A stretch of 64,000 nt of DNA from JBGPLJ01 sp035644395 (GCA_035644395.1 DASQOR010000021.1:47074-111073); one strand, 5' to 3'; counted from the first letter of the stretch, positions 49,259 to 58,226 are shown. Numbers and translations are program-made. Notes: generated by a model from the sequence alone, not told the origin.

Positions 49259-51658
49259 GTGAAGACTTTTCGCAGACGCATCCTGCTGCTGATCATCGGC
49301 CTCATCGTGCTGGTGCAAGCCGCTACGGTCACCGCCGTGCTGCTCGTGACGCTGCGCGACTCGGAAGCCCGCGCGCGCGAGGAACTGCACTCCACCGGCA
49401 ACGTCGTCGAGCAGGCGATCAATTCACGCGGCGCGGAACTTGCGAGCGCCGTGCAGATTCTCGCGAGCGACTTCGGGTTTCGCGAGGCGGTCGCGAGCCA
49501 GGACCGGCCGACGATCCTGTCCGCGCTCGACAACCACGGCGCGCGCATCAAGGCGAACCTGACGCTTCTGCTGTCGCTCGACGGGCACGTGATCGCGAGC
49601 ACGCAGGCGGGCATGTCGAGCTACGGCAACGGCATCTTCAGCGACCTCGTGCACAGCGCGGGCGAGCGCGGCAGCGAACTCACGTATGTCGTGCTCGACG
49701 GCCGTGCCTACCAGCTCGTGATCGCGGCGGTGCCGGCGCCGACGACGATCGCGTGGGTCGTCATGGGCTTCGAACTCGACACCGCCGTTGCCAACAACCT
49801 GAAGCGCCGCTTCAGCCTCGACGTCGCTTTCGCCGGCATCCATCGGCCCGCGGGCGTGCCGGTCGTCGCGACCTTCGAGGCGAGGAGCCCGGAGGCATTC
49901 GAACCGGAGGTCAAGCGCGCGCTCGACAGCCGCAACGAAGTGGTGACCATCAGCGCCGCGGACGAAACCTATTTCGCCCTCGCCGTGCCGCTCGCCTTCC
50001 GGCCCGGCAGTCCCTTCCTGGTGGTCGCGCGCTCCATGCACGACGTGCAGGCGGCCTACCGCCAGGTGCGCGCGCCGCTCGTCCTCATCAGCGCGATCGC
50101 CATGCTGCTCGCGATCGTCGTCGGCATCGTGCTCGCCGGCAGCGTCACGCGTCCGGTCACGCGGCTCGTCACGGCAGCGCGGCGCATCGAATCCGGCGAC
50201 TACACCGTCGCGGTGCCCGTGCGGACGAGCGATGAGTTCGGCACGCTCTCCAAGGTCTTCAACTCGATGCAGTCCGGGATCGCCGAGCGCGAGGCGCGGC
50301 TCCTGCACCAGGCGACTCACGACGCCCTCACGGGCCTGCCGAACCGGTTGATGGCGGCCGAGCGGCTCGGCGTGGCGATCCTGCGGGCCCGCGCGACCAA
50401 CGCGTCGATCGGCCTCCTGCTCCTCGACATCAAGGACTTCGAGCGCATCAACGCCTCGCTCGGCCACTCGATCGGCGATGAAGTGCTTTGCGAGCTCGGC
50501 CGGCGCCTGCGCAGCCAGGTGAACACGGCGGATACGGTGGCGCGCGTCGGCGTCGCGCAATTCCTCATGCTGCTAGAGAACAGCTCCCATCAGGCGACGC
50601 TCGCGCTCGCGCGCCAGCTCTGCGACACGGTCCGCGCCGGCATCCTGCGCGACGACGTGCAAGTGAGCCTCATGCCGCGGGTCGGCATCTGCCTGTTCCC
50701 GGACCACGGCGAAACGGCGGGCGAGCTCCTGCGGCGCACCGAGACGGCGCTCTACGATTCGCACGAGTCGGACGAAGCGGTCACCGAATACCAAACGGGG
50801 CGCGACGAGGGCCACCGGCGGCAGATCGCGCTCGTCGGCGCCCTGCGCCGCGCGATCGCCAACAACGAGCTGACGCTCCTCTACCAGCCGAAGGTCGAGA
50901 TCGCGAGCCGCAAGGTCAAAAGCCTCGAGGCGCTCGCACGCTGGTTCCACTCGACGCACGGATTCATTCCGCCGGCCGAGTTCATTCCGTATGCGGAGCG
51001 CACCGGCAGCATTGGCCTGCTGACGCGCTGGGTGGTGCAGAACGCCGTGCGCCAGTGCCGGCACTGGGCCGATCAGGGTCTCGACGCCGAGGTTTCCGTC
51101 AACCTGTCGGCGGCGGACCTGCACGACCGCGAGCTCGCGGCGATGATCATCGCGGAACTGCAGCAACAGCAGGTCGACCCGACGCGGCTGGTGCTCGAGA
51201 TTACGGAAACGGCGGCGATGCGCGAGACCGCGGGTGCCATCCGCGTGATGGAGGAGCTGCGCACCTACGGCGTGCGTTTCTCGATCGACGACTTCGGCAC
51301 GGGCTTTTCATCGCTCGTGCAGCTGAAGCGCCTGCCGGTCGATGAGATCAAGATCGACAAGTCGTTCGTGCTCGATTTGAAGCCCGACACGGACGACGCG
51401 GTCATCGTCAAATCGACGATCGACCTCGGCCACAGCATGGGTCTCAAGGTCGTCGCGGAGGGCGTCGACAAGGCCGAGAGCTGGCAGTTCCTCGCGCAGC
51501 TCGGCTGCGACCTCGCCCAGGGCTATTTCGTCAGTCACCCGCTGAAGGCGGATGACGTCGCCGCGTGGGTCATGCGGCTCAATGCGAAGCTTGAAACCGC
51601 GTCCAGCGCAACGGCGCAGGTGCGGGTGATCCGCGAACATCACCGCAATACGCGGTGA
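49259..51658 (+). CDS. Membrane GGDEF-EAL protein, likely cyclic di-GMP phosphodiesterase
   Basis: The product is about 799 residues from the GTG at 49259, which puts the first membrane helix (RILLLIIGLIVLVQAATVTAV) at the N-terminus. A periplasmic CACHE-like sensor (about 30-275) is followed by a second helix, a HAMP linker (GSVTRPVTRLVTAARRIESG), GGDEF and EAL domains. The GGDEF signature is destroyed (ARVGVAQFLML near 428). EAL is kept: LEALARW near 555, VSVNLSAADL near 617, LEITETAAM, IDDFGTGFSSL, KIDKSFV and VVAEGVD. It should therefore degrade cyclic di-GMP. It lies seven bases before another GGDEF-EAL gene. Confidence 0.87.
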   Translation: MKTFRRRILLLIIGLIVLVQAATVTAVLLVTLRDSEARAREELHSTGNVVEQAINSRGAELASAVQILASDFGFREAVASQDRPTILSALDNHGARIKANLTLLLSLDGHVIASTQAGMSSYGNGIFSDLVHSAGERGSELTYVVLDGRAYQLVIAAVPAPTTIAWVVMGFELDTAVANNLKRRFSLDVAFAGIHRPAGVPVVATFEARSPEAFEPEVKRALDSRNEVVTISAADETYFALAVPLAFRPGSPFLVVARSMHDVQAAYRQVRAPLVLISAIAMLLAIVVGIVLAGSVTRPVTRLVTAARRIESGDYTVAVPVRTSDEFGTLSKVFNSMQSGIAEREARLLHQATHDALTGLPNRLMAAERLGVAILRARATNASIGLLLLDIKDFERINASLGHSIGDEVLCELGRRLRSQVNTADTVARVGVAQFLMLLENSSHQATLALARQLCDTVRAGILRDDVQVSLMPRVGICLFPDHGETAGELLRRTETALYDSHESDEAVTEYQTGRDEGHRRQIALVGALRRAIANNELTLLYQPKVEIASRKVKSLEALARWFHSTHGFIPPAEFIPYAERTGSIGLLTRWVVQNAVRQCRHWADQGLDAEVSVNLSAADLHDRELAAMIIAELQQQQVDPTRLVLEITETAAMRETAGAIRVMEELRTYGVRFSIDDFGTGFSSLVQLKRLPVDEIKIDKSFVLDLKPDTDDAVIVKSTIDLGHSMGLKVVAEGVDKAESWQFLAQLGCDLAQGYFVSHPLKADDVAAWVMRLNAKLETASSATAQVRVIREHHRNTR

Positions 51659-51665
51659 GTGCAAC

Positions 51666-53861
51666 GTGTACGGAGTGAAGGAGTCATCGGTGGTGGCAGT
51701 ACCCGAGTCCGGGCAACCGGACGTCGCCGCAACTGAGGCGGCACCGGCTGCGAATCCGGTCGACCGCGGCGAGCGGCGCCAGAGGCTGAAGGCCGGCGCG
51801 ACGGGCGCGCATGGGCCGCGGATCCTCCTCATCGACGGCAACGACGACGACCGGCGCACCATCGAGGGCGAACTCGCGGAGCTCCACGGGCAGATGTTCG
51901 ACGTGACGGTCGCGACGACGCTCGCGGACGGCCTGGCGGAGCTGCGCCATGGCCACTTCAACGTCATCCTCCTCGACCTCAATCTCGGCGACAGCGTCGG
52001 ACTCACGACCTACCTGCGGCTGCAGCCGAAAGCCGGCGACGTGCCGGTGATCGTGCTCGTCGGCAAGGCCGACGAAGATCTCGGCGCCGGCGCTGTCGAG
52101 CGCGGCGCGCTCGACTTCCTCATCAAGCAGCAGGTCGTGAGCACGATCCTCGACAAGACGCTGCGCTACGCGACGGAGCGCACGCACACGCTGCGCGCGC
52201 TCAAGGCCTCCGAAACCCGCTACCGCGAGCTCTACGAGAACGTGGTCGCGGGCGTCTTCCAGTCGACGCAGGACGGCAAGTTCATGTCCTGCAATCCCGC
52301 GCTCGTGCGCCTGCTCGGCTATGCGAGCGAGGACGAGATGCTCGGGATCGACATCGCGCGCGACCTCTTCATGTACCCGGAAGACCGCGAGAACTGGCGG
52401 CAGAGCATGGAAGCGCAGGGCGAGATCCGCAATGCCGAACTCGTCCTGAAGCGCAAGGACGGCCACAAGATCGTGGTGCTCGAGAATTCGCGCGCGGTGC
52501 GCGACGAGCAGAACCGCGTGCTCTATTACGAGGGCACGCTCACCGACATCACGGAAGCGCACGAGCTGTCGCGCCAGCTCTCCTACGAGGCGAGCCACGA
52601 TGCGCTCACCGGCCTCATCAACCGGCGCGAGTTCGAGCTGCAGCTGCAGCGCGCGCTCGAGTCCGTGCAGGCGACCAACACCCGCCACGCCGTGTTCTAC
52701 ATCGATCTCGACCAGTTCAAGCTCATCAACGACACCTGCGGGCACATCGCGGGCGATGAGCTCCTGCGCCAGCTCGCCGCGACGCTCAACGACAAGATCC
52801 GCACGGGCGATACGCTCGCGCGCCTCGGGGGCGATGAATTCGGCATGCTGCTGCACGATTGCGCCGTCGAGGACGCCGTTGAAGTGGCACGCACGCTCCT
52901 CAAGGTCATCGAGCAGTTCCAGTTCGTCTGGGGCTCCTCGACCTTCTTCGTCGGCGCGAGCATCGGCGTCGTGCCCGTCGACCAGCACTTCCGCCGCATC
53001 ACGCAGGTGCTCGCCGCGGCGGACACCGCCTGCTACGCCGCCAAGGACCAGGGCCGGCACCGCGTCCACGTGTATCGCGAAGAGGACCATCACATCGCCC
53101 GCCGTCACGGCGAGATGCAGTGGGTGTCGCGCGTCAAGCGCGCTCTCGTCGAGAACCGCTTCGTGCTCGACGCGCAGCGCATCGAGCCGCTGAACGGCGG
53201 CCGCCGGCTCATCGAAGTGCTGGTGCGCATGCGCGACGAGAACGGACGGCTGGTGCCGCCCGGCGCCTTCTTTCCCGCGGTCGAGCGCTTCAATCTTGCC
53301 TCACGCCTCGATCGCTGGGTCATCACGGCGACCTTCGACTGGCTGAGGCGCAACCGCAGTTCGCTCGAAAACGTCGAACGCTGCTTCATCAATCTCGCTG
53401 CCGACAGCCTCGGCGACCCGCAGGTACGCGATCTCGTCATGAAGGGCCTGACGGCCGCCGGCATCCCGGGGAGCCTCGTCGGCTTCGAGATCACGGAGGC
53501 GGCGGCGGTCACGAACCTGACGCGCGCGAATCAGCTCATCAGCGAATTGAAGCCGCTCGGCTGCGCGTTCGCGCTCGATGACTTCGGCACCGGCGTGTCG
53601 TCGTTCGCCTACCTCAAGGCGCTCGCCGTCGACTACATGAAGATCGACGGCATGTTCGTCGGCAACATCGCGACCGACGCGGTCGACCTCGAGATGGTGC
53701 GCTCGATCCACCAGATCGGGCGCGTCATGGGCAAGAAGACGATCGCCGAATGCGTCGAGCAGCCCGCCGTGCTCGCAAAGCTCAAGGAGATCGGCGTCGA
53801 CTATGCCCAGGGGTTCATCGTCGCCCAGCCGGAGTCGATCGACCAGCTCGTCCTGAAGTAG
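51666..53861 (+). CDS. Response regulator with PAS, GGDEF and EAL domains
   Basis: The 731-residue cytoplasmic protein starts at GTG. A receiver domain (about 50-170) has ILLIDGNDDDRRT and the phosphorylation Asp in VILLDLNLGDS near 103. A PAS domain (about 180-290) follows. The GGDEF domain is intact (ARLGGDEFGMLL near 384). The EAL domain (about 490-725) has EVL at 517 in place of EAL, a tolerated change; the other metal residues are present in INLAADSL, FEITEAAA, LDDFGTGVSS, MKIDGMF and AECVEQ. Both activities are possible. It shares an operon with the sensor phosphodiesterase upstream. A palindromic repeat starts three bases after the stop. Confidence 0.88.
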   Translation: MYGVKESSVVAVPESGQPDVAATEAAPAANPVDRGERRQRLKAGATGAHGPRILLIDGNDDDRRTIEGELAELHGQMFDVTVATTLADGLAELRHGHFNVILLDLNLGDSVGLTTYLRLQPKAGDVPVIVLVGKADEDLGAGAVERGALDFLIKQQVVSTILDKTLRYATERTHTLRALKASETRYRELYENVVAGVFQSTQDGKFMSCNPALVRLLGYASEDEMLGIDIARDLFMYPEDRENWRQSMEAQGEIRNAELVLKRKDGHKIVVLENSRAVRDEQNRVLYYEGTLTDITEAHELSRQLSYEASHDALTGLINRREFELQLQRALESVQATNTRHAVFYIDLDQFKLINDTCGHIAGDELLRQLAATLNDKIRTGDTLARLGGDEFGMLLHDCAVEDAVEVARTLLKVIEQFQFVWGSSTFFVGASIGVVPVDQHFRRITQVLAAADTACYAAKDQGRHRVHVYREEDHHIARRHGEMQWVSRVKRALVENRFVLDAQRIEPLNGGRRLIEVLVRMRDENGRLVPPGAFFPAVERFNLASRLDRWVITATFDWLRRNRSSLENVERCFINLAADSLGDPQVRDLVMKGLTAAGIPGSLVGFEITEAAAVTNLTRANQLISELKPLGCAFALDDFGTGVSSFAYLKALAVDYMKIDGMFVGNIATDAVDLEMVRSIHQIGRVMGKKTIAECVEQPAVLAKLKEIGVDYAQGFIVAQPESIDQLVLK

Positions 53862-53863
53862 CG

Positions 53864-53932
53864 GGAAAAATGGGGACATTCCCGATTTTCGGGAATGCGT
53901 CCGGCGAAAATGGGGAATGTCCCCATTTTTCC
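53864..53932. repeat. Inverted repeat with GGGGACATTCCC arms, 69 bp
   Basis: The outer arms 53864-53883 and 53913-53932 are perfect 20-base complements. After one mismatch the inner arms 53885-53891 and 53905-53911 (ATTTTCG/CGAAAAT) continue the pairing, leaving a 13-base loop. A smaller hairpin CCCGA-ttt-TCGGG is nested at 53881-53893. The left arm starts three bases after a stop codon and the right arm is followed by T-rich sequence, so it can terminate transcription. The form resembles REP-type mobile palindromes. Confidence 0.85.
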
Positions 53933-53959
53933 ATTTTTCCTGCTACCTTCGCTGTCCGC

Positions 53960-55123
53960 ATGACCACGGATTGGCAACGGCGGGTCGACCGCTGGCGTGA
54001 CGCCGGCCTCATCGACCGCGACCAGGCCGATCGCATCGTCGCCTTCGAGAAGGCCGCCGGCGCCGCCGGCAGTTCCATCTTCAACAACATCATCTGGGCG
54101 CTGGGCGGCGTGCTGCTCGCGGCCGGCATCCTGCTGCTCGTGTCGGCGCATTGGGATGAGATGTCGCCGGCGCTGCAGTTCATGGCGGTGCTGTTGCTCA
54201 TCGCTTCACTGCATGCCGGCGGCGCGCTGACCGCAGGGCGGCTTGCCGCGCTCAGTTTCACCCTCCACGCCACGGGAACGGCGGCGCTCGGGGCCGGCAT
54301 CTACCTCGCCGGCCAGATCTTCAATCTCGCCGAACACTGGCCCGCGGCCATACTCCTCTGGGCGATCGGCGCGGGCTGCGGCTGGCTGTTGCTGCGCCAT
54401 TGGTCGCAGCTCCTGTGGGTCGCGGTGCTCGTGCCGGCCTGGCTCACGGGAGAATGGATCGACTACACCGATCGCCTGCACGACTACGGCTACAGCTTCG
54501 ATGCCGTGCTCGTCGCCTATTTCACGACGCTCGTGTCGGTGGCGTATCTCAGCCGCGGCAGGAGCGGCGGCGCCGAACCGGGCCGCAAGGCGCTCGCCAT
54601 GCTCGGCGCGATCGCGTTCGTCCCGGCAGCCGGATCGCTGTTCGCATTCAGCGCCGATGGGTTCCCTCGCGACATCGTCCGCGACCCGGTTGAGGTTGCG
54701 TGCCTGATCGCCGGATTCGTCCTGCCGCTGGTCCCGGTCTGGCTCGCCGAGCGCCGGCTGCCGGTTGCGAACCTGATCGCGATCGGGTGGGCCGTCGCGC
54801 TGCTCGCTTTCGCCACGCTCGATCAGGACTCCCAGCGTTACGCGTACGGCTGGCAGGACCGCCTGAGCGCCTACATCCTGTACGCCGCCGGCGGATTCGG
54901 CCTCGTCGTCTGGGGATTGCGCGAAACGCATCGCACGCGAGTCAATCTCGGAGTCGCGACGTTCGCGGCGACCGTGCTCGCTTTCTATTTCAGCAACGTC
55001 TACGACAAGCTCGGCCGCGGGCTCGGCCTCCTGTTCGCGGGACTCCTCTTCATCGGCGGCGGCTGGTGGCTCGAGCGCGCGCGCCGGCGCCTCATCGCAC
55101 AAATCCGCGGGCAAAGCGCATGA
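53960..55123 (+). CDS. DUF2157 multi-spanning membrane protein
   Basis: The 387-residue protein has an N-terminal DUF2157 segment, WQRRVDRWRDAGLIDRDQAD followed by IVAFE, and about ten hydrophobic segments beginning IIWALGGVLLAAGILLLVSAHWDEMSPALQF (helix 1). Further features are FNLAEHWPAAILLWAIGAG and a positively charged tail ERARRRLIAQIRGQ. Its stop overlaps the start of the GDYXXLXY gene (ATGA), a combination found together in many proteobacteria. Function is unknown. Confidence 0.88.
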   Translation: MTTDWQRRVDRWRDAGLIDRDQADRIVAFEKAAGAAGSSIFNNIIWALGGVLLAAGILLLVSAHWDEMSPALQFMAVLLLIASLHAGGALTAGRLAALSFTLHATGTAALGAGIYLAGQIFNLAEHWPAAILLWAIGAGCGWLLLRHWSQLLWVAVLVPAWLTGEWIDYTDRLHDYGYSFDAVLVAYFTTLVSVAYLSRGRSGGAEPGRKALAMLGAIAFVPAAGSLFAFSADGFPRDIVRDPVEVACLIAGFVLPLVPVWLAERRLPVANLIAIGWAVALLAFATLDQDSQRYAYGWQDRLSAYILYAAGGFGLVVWGLRETHRTRVNLGVATFAATVLAFYFSNVYDKLGRGLGLLFAGLLFIGGGWWLERARRRLIAQIRGQSA

Positions 55124-55596
55124 GCCCGCTGCGCAAAGGGCTGCTGCTCGCGGCACTGCAGATGCTGATCGTGTCGTCGCTGGGCGCGCAGCTCCTCTAC
55201 GACCGCGCGCACTTGCCGCGGGTCTGGGTGCGGTCGGCGCCGTACGATCCGGACCTGCCGATCCGTGGCCGCTACCTGAGCCTGCAGCTCGTCGTCGACT
55301 TCGACAAGACATTTTCCCGGGAATACAACATGACGATGGCACGCCTCGTCATCGAGGGGACGCGGCTGCGCGCGATCGAGGATCCGAAAGGTCACAACGG
55401 CGTGGAAAAGATGCGCCTGCCCGTGTGGACCCTCGTCGAGCCGGTTACATTCTTCATCCCGGAGCACGCAGACGACCCGTCGAGGGTCAAACCCGGCGAA
55501 ACCCTCTGGGTGGAGTGCTCGATCCCCAAGCGCGGCCCGCCGCGGCCGATTCGGCTGGGGATCCGCCGTGGCGCCGGCGCAATCGAACCGCTGTAG
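55120..55596 (+). CDS. GDYXXLXY-type membrane-anchored protein
   Basis: The 158-residue protein has one N-terminal hydrophobic helix (GLLLAALQMLIVSSLGAQLLY) and then a soluble domain. The domain includes DPDLPIRGRYLSLQL near 44-58, corresponding to the family's RGDYxxLxY motif with Arg for Asp. It ends with PVTFFIPEHADDPSRVKPGETLWVE, the usual second block. It is translationally coupled to the DUF2157 gene and probably forms a unit with it in the membrane. Function unknown. Confidence 0.85.
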   Translation: MSPLRKGLLLAALQMLIVSSLGAQLLYDRAHLPRVWVRSAPYDPDLPIRGRYLSLQLVVDFDKTFSREYNMTMARLVIEGTRLRAIEDPKGHNGVEKMRLPVWTLVEPVTFFIPEHADDPSRVKPGETLWVECSIPKRGPPRPIRLGIRRGAGAIEPL

Positions 55597-55605
55597 GAAA
55601 AGGCA

Positions 55606-55692
55606 GACGAAAAAGGGGACAGATTTATTTTTCCGAGTATCCGGTCGTTGGCACCAGATATGCGAAAAAATAAATCTGTCCCCTTTTTCGTC
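55606..55692. repeat. Inverted repeat with GGGGACAGATTTATTTTT arms, 87 bp
   Basis: The arms 55606-55632 and 55666-55692 are perfect 27-base complements. The central part has a further imperfect hairpin (TATCcGGT / ACCaGATA). The right arm ends immediately before the stop codon of the minus-strand flavoprotein gene; the left starts nine bases after the stop of the plus-strand gene. It thus sits exactly between convergent genes. AAAAAGGGGACAG arms are of a kind I associate with REP/RAYT-type elements in gammaproteobacteria, which is unverified. Confidence 0.88.
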
Positions 55693-56907
55693 CTACACGG
55701 CGTCCCTGAGCGCGATCGACGGATCGGCGAGCTTGCGGGCATCGAGCTTGATGCGATCGGCGATCACCTTGCGCGCCGACATGTAGTCCTTCGCGTGGTT
55801 GATCGAATCGAGCGCGAGCAGCTCTCCGTCTTTCAGATAACAGACCGAGAAAGACTTCGCGCACGGGTCGCCGCGTACCACGACTTCGTCGTGGCCCTGC
55901 GCGAGGCCGACGATCAGGAGCTTCAGGTCGAACTGGTCCGACCAGAACCACGGCACCTTGTCGTGCACGACGGTCTTGCCCATGAGCGTGGCCGCCGCCG
56001 TCTTGGCGTGCTCGAAGGCGTTGTCCACGGATTCGAGACGGATGCGCCGGCCATAGCGCGCGCTCGGGAAGCTCGCGCAGTCGCCGAAGGAGAAAATGTC
56101 CGGATCGCCCGTACGGCAGTGGGCATCGACGGCGATGCCGTTCTCGCACACGAGCCCGCAGGCCTCCGCGATGTCGGTCACCGGCAGGATGCCGACGCCG
56201 ACGACGACGAAATCCGTGGGCACCCGCGTGCCGTCCGACAGCACGACGGTTTCAACCCGGCCATTGCCCTCGAGCGCGTTGACGCCGGCGCTGCAGTGAA
56301 TCTTCACGCCGTGACTCTCGTGCTGCGCGGCGTAGAACTGCGAGACGACCGGCGCGACGACGCGGCTCATCACGCGATCGAGCGCCTCGACGACGGTCAC
56401 ATCGAGGCCGAGCTGGCGGCAGGTGGCCGCGACCTCGAGACCGATGTAGCCCGCACCGATCACGACAAGGCGCTTGCCCGGCTGCGCCGCCTCACGGATG
56501 CGATGCACGTCCTCGATGGTGCGCAGGTAGTGAACGCCTGCGAGATCGCTGCCGGGCAGTCGGATGCGCCGCACCTGGCTCCCGATCGCGAGCACGAGCT
56601 TCGCGTAGTCGAGCGTGCCGCCATCGCTCAGCGACACCGTCTTGCGGCCGCGATCGATCGAGACGACGCGAGTGCCCGTGCGCATCTCGGCGTGCGTGGT
56701 CTGGTAGAACGTGGCCGGTCGTATGAAGAGGCGTTCGAGCTCGAGTTCGCCCTGCAGGAATTTCTTCGAGAGCGGCGGCCGCTGGTAGGGCAGGAACGGT
56801 TCATCGCCCACGACCGTGAGCGGGCCCTTGAATCCCTCGCGCCGCAGGCTGTCGACGAGCTGGGCCGCCGCCTGTCCGGCGCCGGCGACGACGATGGCAT
56901 CGCTCAT
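55693..56907 (-). CDS. FAD-dependent ferredoxin-NAD(P) reductase-like oxidoreductase
   Basis: The 404-residue flavoprotein starts SDAIVVAGAGQAAAQLVDSLR (FAD site) and has VVGDEPFLPYQRPPLSK near 32, characteristic of rubredoxin/ferredoxin reductases of the BphA4/ThcD type. The NAD site is VVIGAGYIGLEVAATCRQLG near 146, and the second FAD motif is DIFSFGDCASFP near 269. The C-terminal reductase domain follows. It transfers electrons from NADH to a ferredoxin; the divergent neighbour encodes a [2Fe-2S] protein, a plausible partner though of a different fold. The frame extends upstream, but the ATG at 56907 gives the family start. Confidence 0.9.
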   Translation of the reverse strand: MSDAIVVAGAGQAAAQLVDSLRREGFKGPLTVVGDEPFLPYQRPPLSKKFLQGELELERLFIRPATFYQTTHAEMRTGTRVVSIDRGRKTVSLSDGGTLDYAKLVLAIGSQVRRIRLPGSDLAGVHYLRTIEDVHRIREAAQPGKRLVVIGAGYIGLEVAATCRQLGLDVTVVEALDRVMSRVVAPVVSQFYAAQHESHGVKIHCSAGVNALEGNGRVETVVLSDGTRVPTDFVVVGVGILPVTDIAEACGLVCENGIAVDAHCRTGDPDIFSFGDCASFPSARYGRRIRLESVDNAFEHAKTAAATLMGKTVVHDKVPWFWSDQFDLKLLIVGLAQGHDEVVVRGDPCAKSFSVCYLKDGELLALDSINHAKDYMSARKVIADRIKLDARKLADPSIALRDAV

Positions 56908-56948
56908 GGTGAAATCGGCTGCCGTTCTCTTTTTGGGGGCGTCCGCAT

Positions 56949-56954
56949 TATAGT
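56949..56954 (+). promoter_or_regulatory. -10 box for the ferredoxin-like gene
   Basis: TATAGT (five of six -10 bases) lies 26 bases before the ATG at 56981, and GAGGAATCC precedes that ATG as ribosome binding site. No clear -35 is visible at 17 bases. Confidence 0.4.
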
Positions 56955-56980
56955 CGCGCCTCCCGCGAATCGAGGAATCC

Positions 56981-57343
56981 ATGCCCGATCCCCTTGCCGA
57001 GGCCATCCGCCACCTGCACCTTGGCGCCAACCAGCGTCATATCTTTCTATGCGTGGGCGGCAAGTGCGCCGATGACGCGATCCAGCAGGAGTCCTGGACC
57101 TTCCTCAAGAAACGGCTGAAGGAACTCGGCCTCGCCGACCGCGACGGCGGCGTGCTCCGCTCCAAGGCGGACTGCCTGCGCATCTGCATGCAGGGACCGA
57201 TCGCGCTCGTCTATCCGGAAGGGATCTGGTACCAGCGGGCAACGCCCGCCAATCTCGAGCGCATCATCCAGCAGCATCTCATCGGCGGCCGGCCAGTCAC
57301 GGATCTCGCGATTGCGCGGGAGCCGCTCGGGCAACGTCGATAA
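56981..57343 (+). CDS. Thioredoxin-fold [2Fe-2S] ferredoxin
   Basis: The 120-residue protein belongs to the thioredoxin-like ferredoxin family. Cluster ligands are in HIFLCVGGKCADD near 24-29 (two Cys four residues apart) and SKADCLRICMQGPIALVYPEG near 64-69. VWYQ-type WYQRATPANLERIIQQHL closes the domain. It probably passes electrons in the cytoplasm. Its last 47 bases overlap the end of the convergent dehydrogenase gene. Divergent from the flavoprotein reductase. Confidence 0.9.
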   Translation: MPDPLAEAIRHLHLGANQRHIFLCVGGKCADDAIQQESWTFLKKRLKELGLADRDGGVLRSKADCLRICMQGPIALVYPEGIWYQRATPANLERIIQQHLIGGRPVTDLAIAREPLGQRR

Positions 57344-58193
57344 TCCGGCTTTCGTTCGATTGCGCGGCGCCGAGGTCGCAGAGGCGCTCGAGGAGACTGC
57401 GCGCGAGCGCGCCGAACGGGCTGCCGATGCCGACGCTCGATGCGAGTGCGAGCGCGTACTCGACGTCCTTCAGGCGCAGCGCCGGCGTGAAGACCACGTC
57501 ACGATCGTGATCGCCCGCGGCCATGCGCCGCGTGTTGCGCACGACCTGGGGGCTTGCGGCCTGGCCGGTCGCGATGGCGTCGGCGACTGCGGAAAGATCG
57601 AGACCCGCGCGCTCGGCGATCGCCATGCCTTCCGCGGCCGACGCGATCTGCACGGCGCCGATGAGATTCACGACGAGCTTGTAGACCGTGCCGTTCCCGA
57701 CCGGCCCGAAATGCAGGATGAGGTCGGCAAGCGCCGCGAGCAGCGGCCGCGCGAGTTCGAGATCGCGAGTATCGGCCCCGACGAGCAGCGTCAATTGGCC
57801 CGCAGCCGCAGCCTCGGGCAGACCCGTCACCGGCGCATCGAGATAGTGCAAGCCGCGCTGACCGGCAGCCGCGGCAAGTTCCAGGACCCAGGCGCGTGAG
57901 AGGGTCGAACATTCGATCGCAAGCGTCCCGGGCGCGAGCTTCGCCGCCAGGATTCCCTCCGGTCCGAGCCACACCGATCGGGACGATCCGTCGTCCGCCG
58001 TCATCGCAAAGACGGCATCGGCGCCATTGCAGGCTTCCTTTGCGGTGGCGCCCACCCGGGCGCCTTCGCGCGCGATCGAGTCCGCCTTGGACGGCGTCCG
58101 GTTGTAGACGCTCAGGCGATGGCCGGCTGCGAGCAGCCGGCGGGCCATGCCGAGCCCCATGTTCCCTAGCCCGATGAAAGCGAGGTTCACCAA
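57297..58193 (-). CDS. 3-hydroxyisobutyrate dehydrogenase-family oxidoreductase
   Basis: The protein is about 298 residues. It has the beta-hydroxyacid dehydrogenase NAD site AFIGLGNMGLGMARRLLAAGH at the N-terminus, LDAPVTGLPEAAAAGQLTLLVG near 117-138 (substrate-binding DAPVSGG block), and GNGTVYKLVVNLIGAVQI near 165 with the catalytic Lys. There is no ATG near the start: TTG at 58193 (AGGA seven bases upstream) or GTG at 58190 must be used. It likely oxidises or reduces a 3-hydroxy acid or a semialdehyde such as succinic or tartronic. The 47-base convergent overlap with the ferredoxin gene is notable. Confidence 0.88.
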   Translation of the reverse strand: MVNLAFIGLGNMGLGMARRLLAAGHRLSVYNRTPSKADSIAREGARVGATAKEACNGADAVFAMTADDGSSRSVWLGPEGILAAKLAPGTLAIECSTLSRAWVLELAAAAGQRGLHYLDAPVTGLPEAAAAGQLTLLVGADTRDLELARPLLAALADLILHFGPVGNGTVYKLVVNLIGAVQIASAAEGMAIAERAGLDLSAVADAIATGQAASPQVVRNTRRMAAGDHDRDVVFTPALRLKDVEYALALASSVGIGSPFGALARSLLERLCDLGAAQSNESRIIDVARAAPAQSRDP

Positions 58194-58226
58194 CGTTCGA
58201 TCCTGCGCGACAGAGCCGCTACGCAC

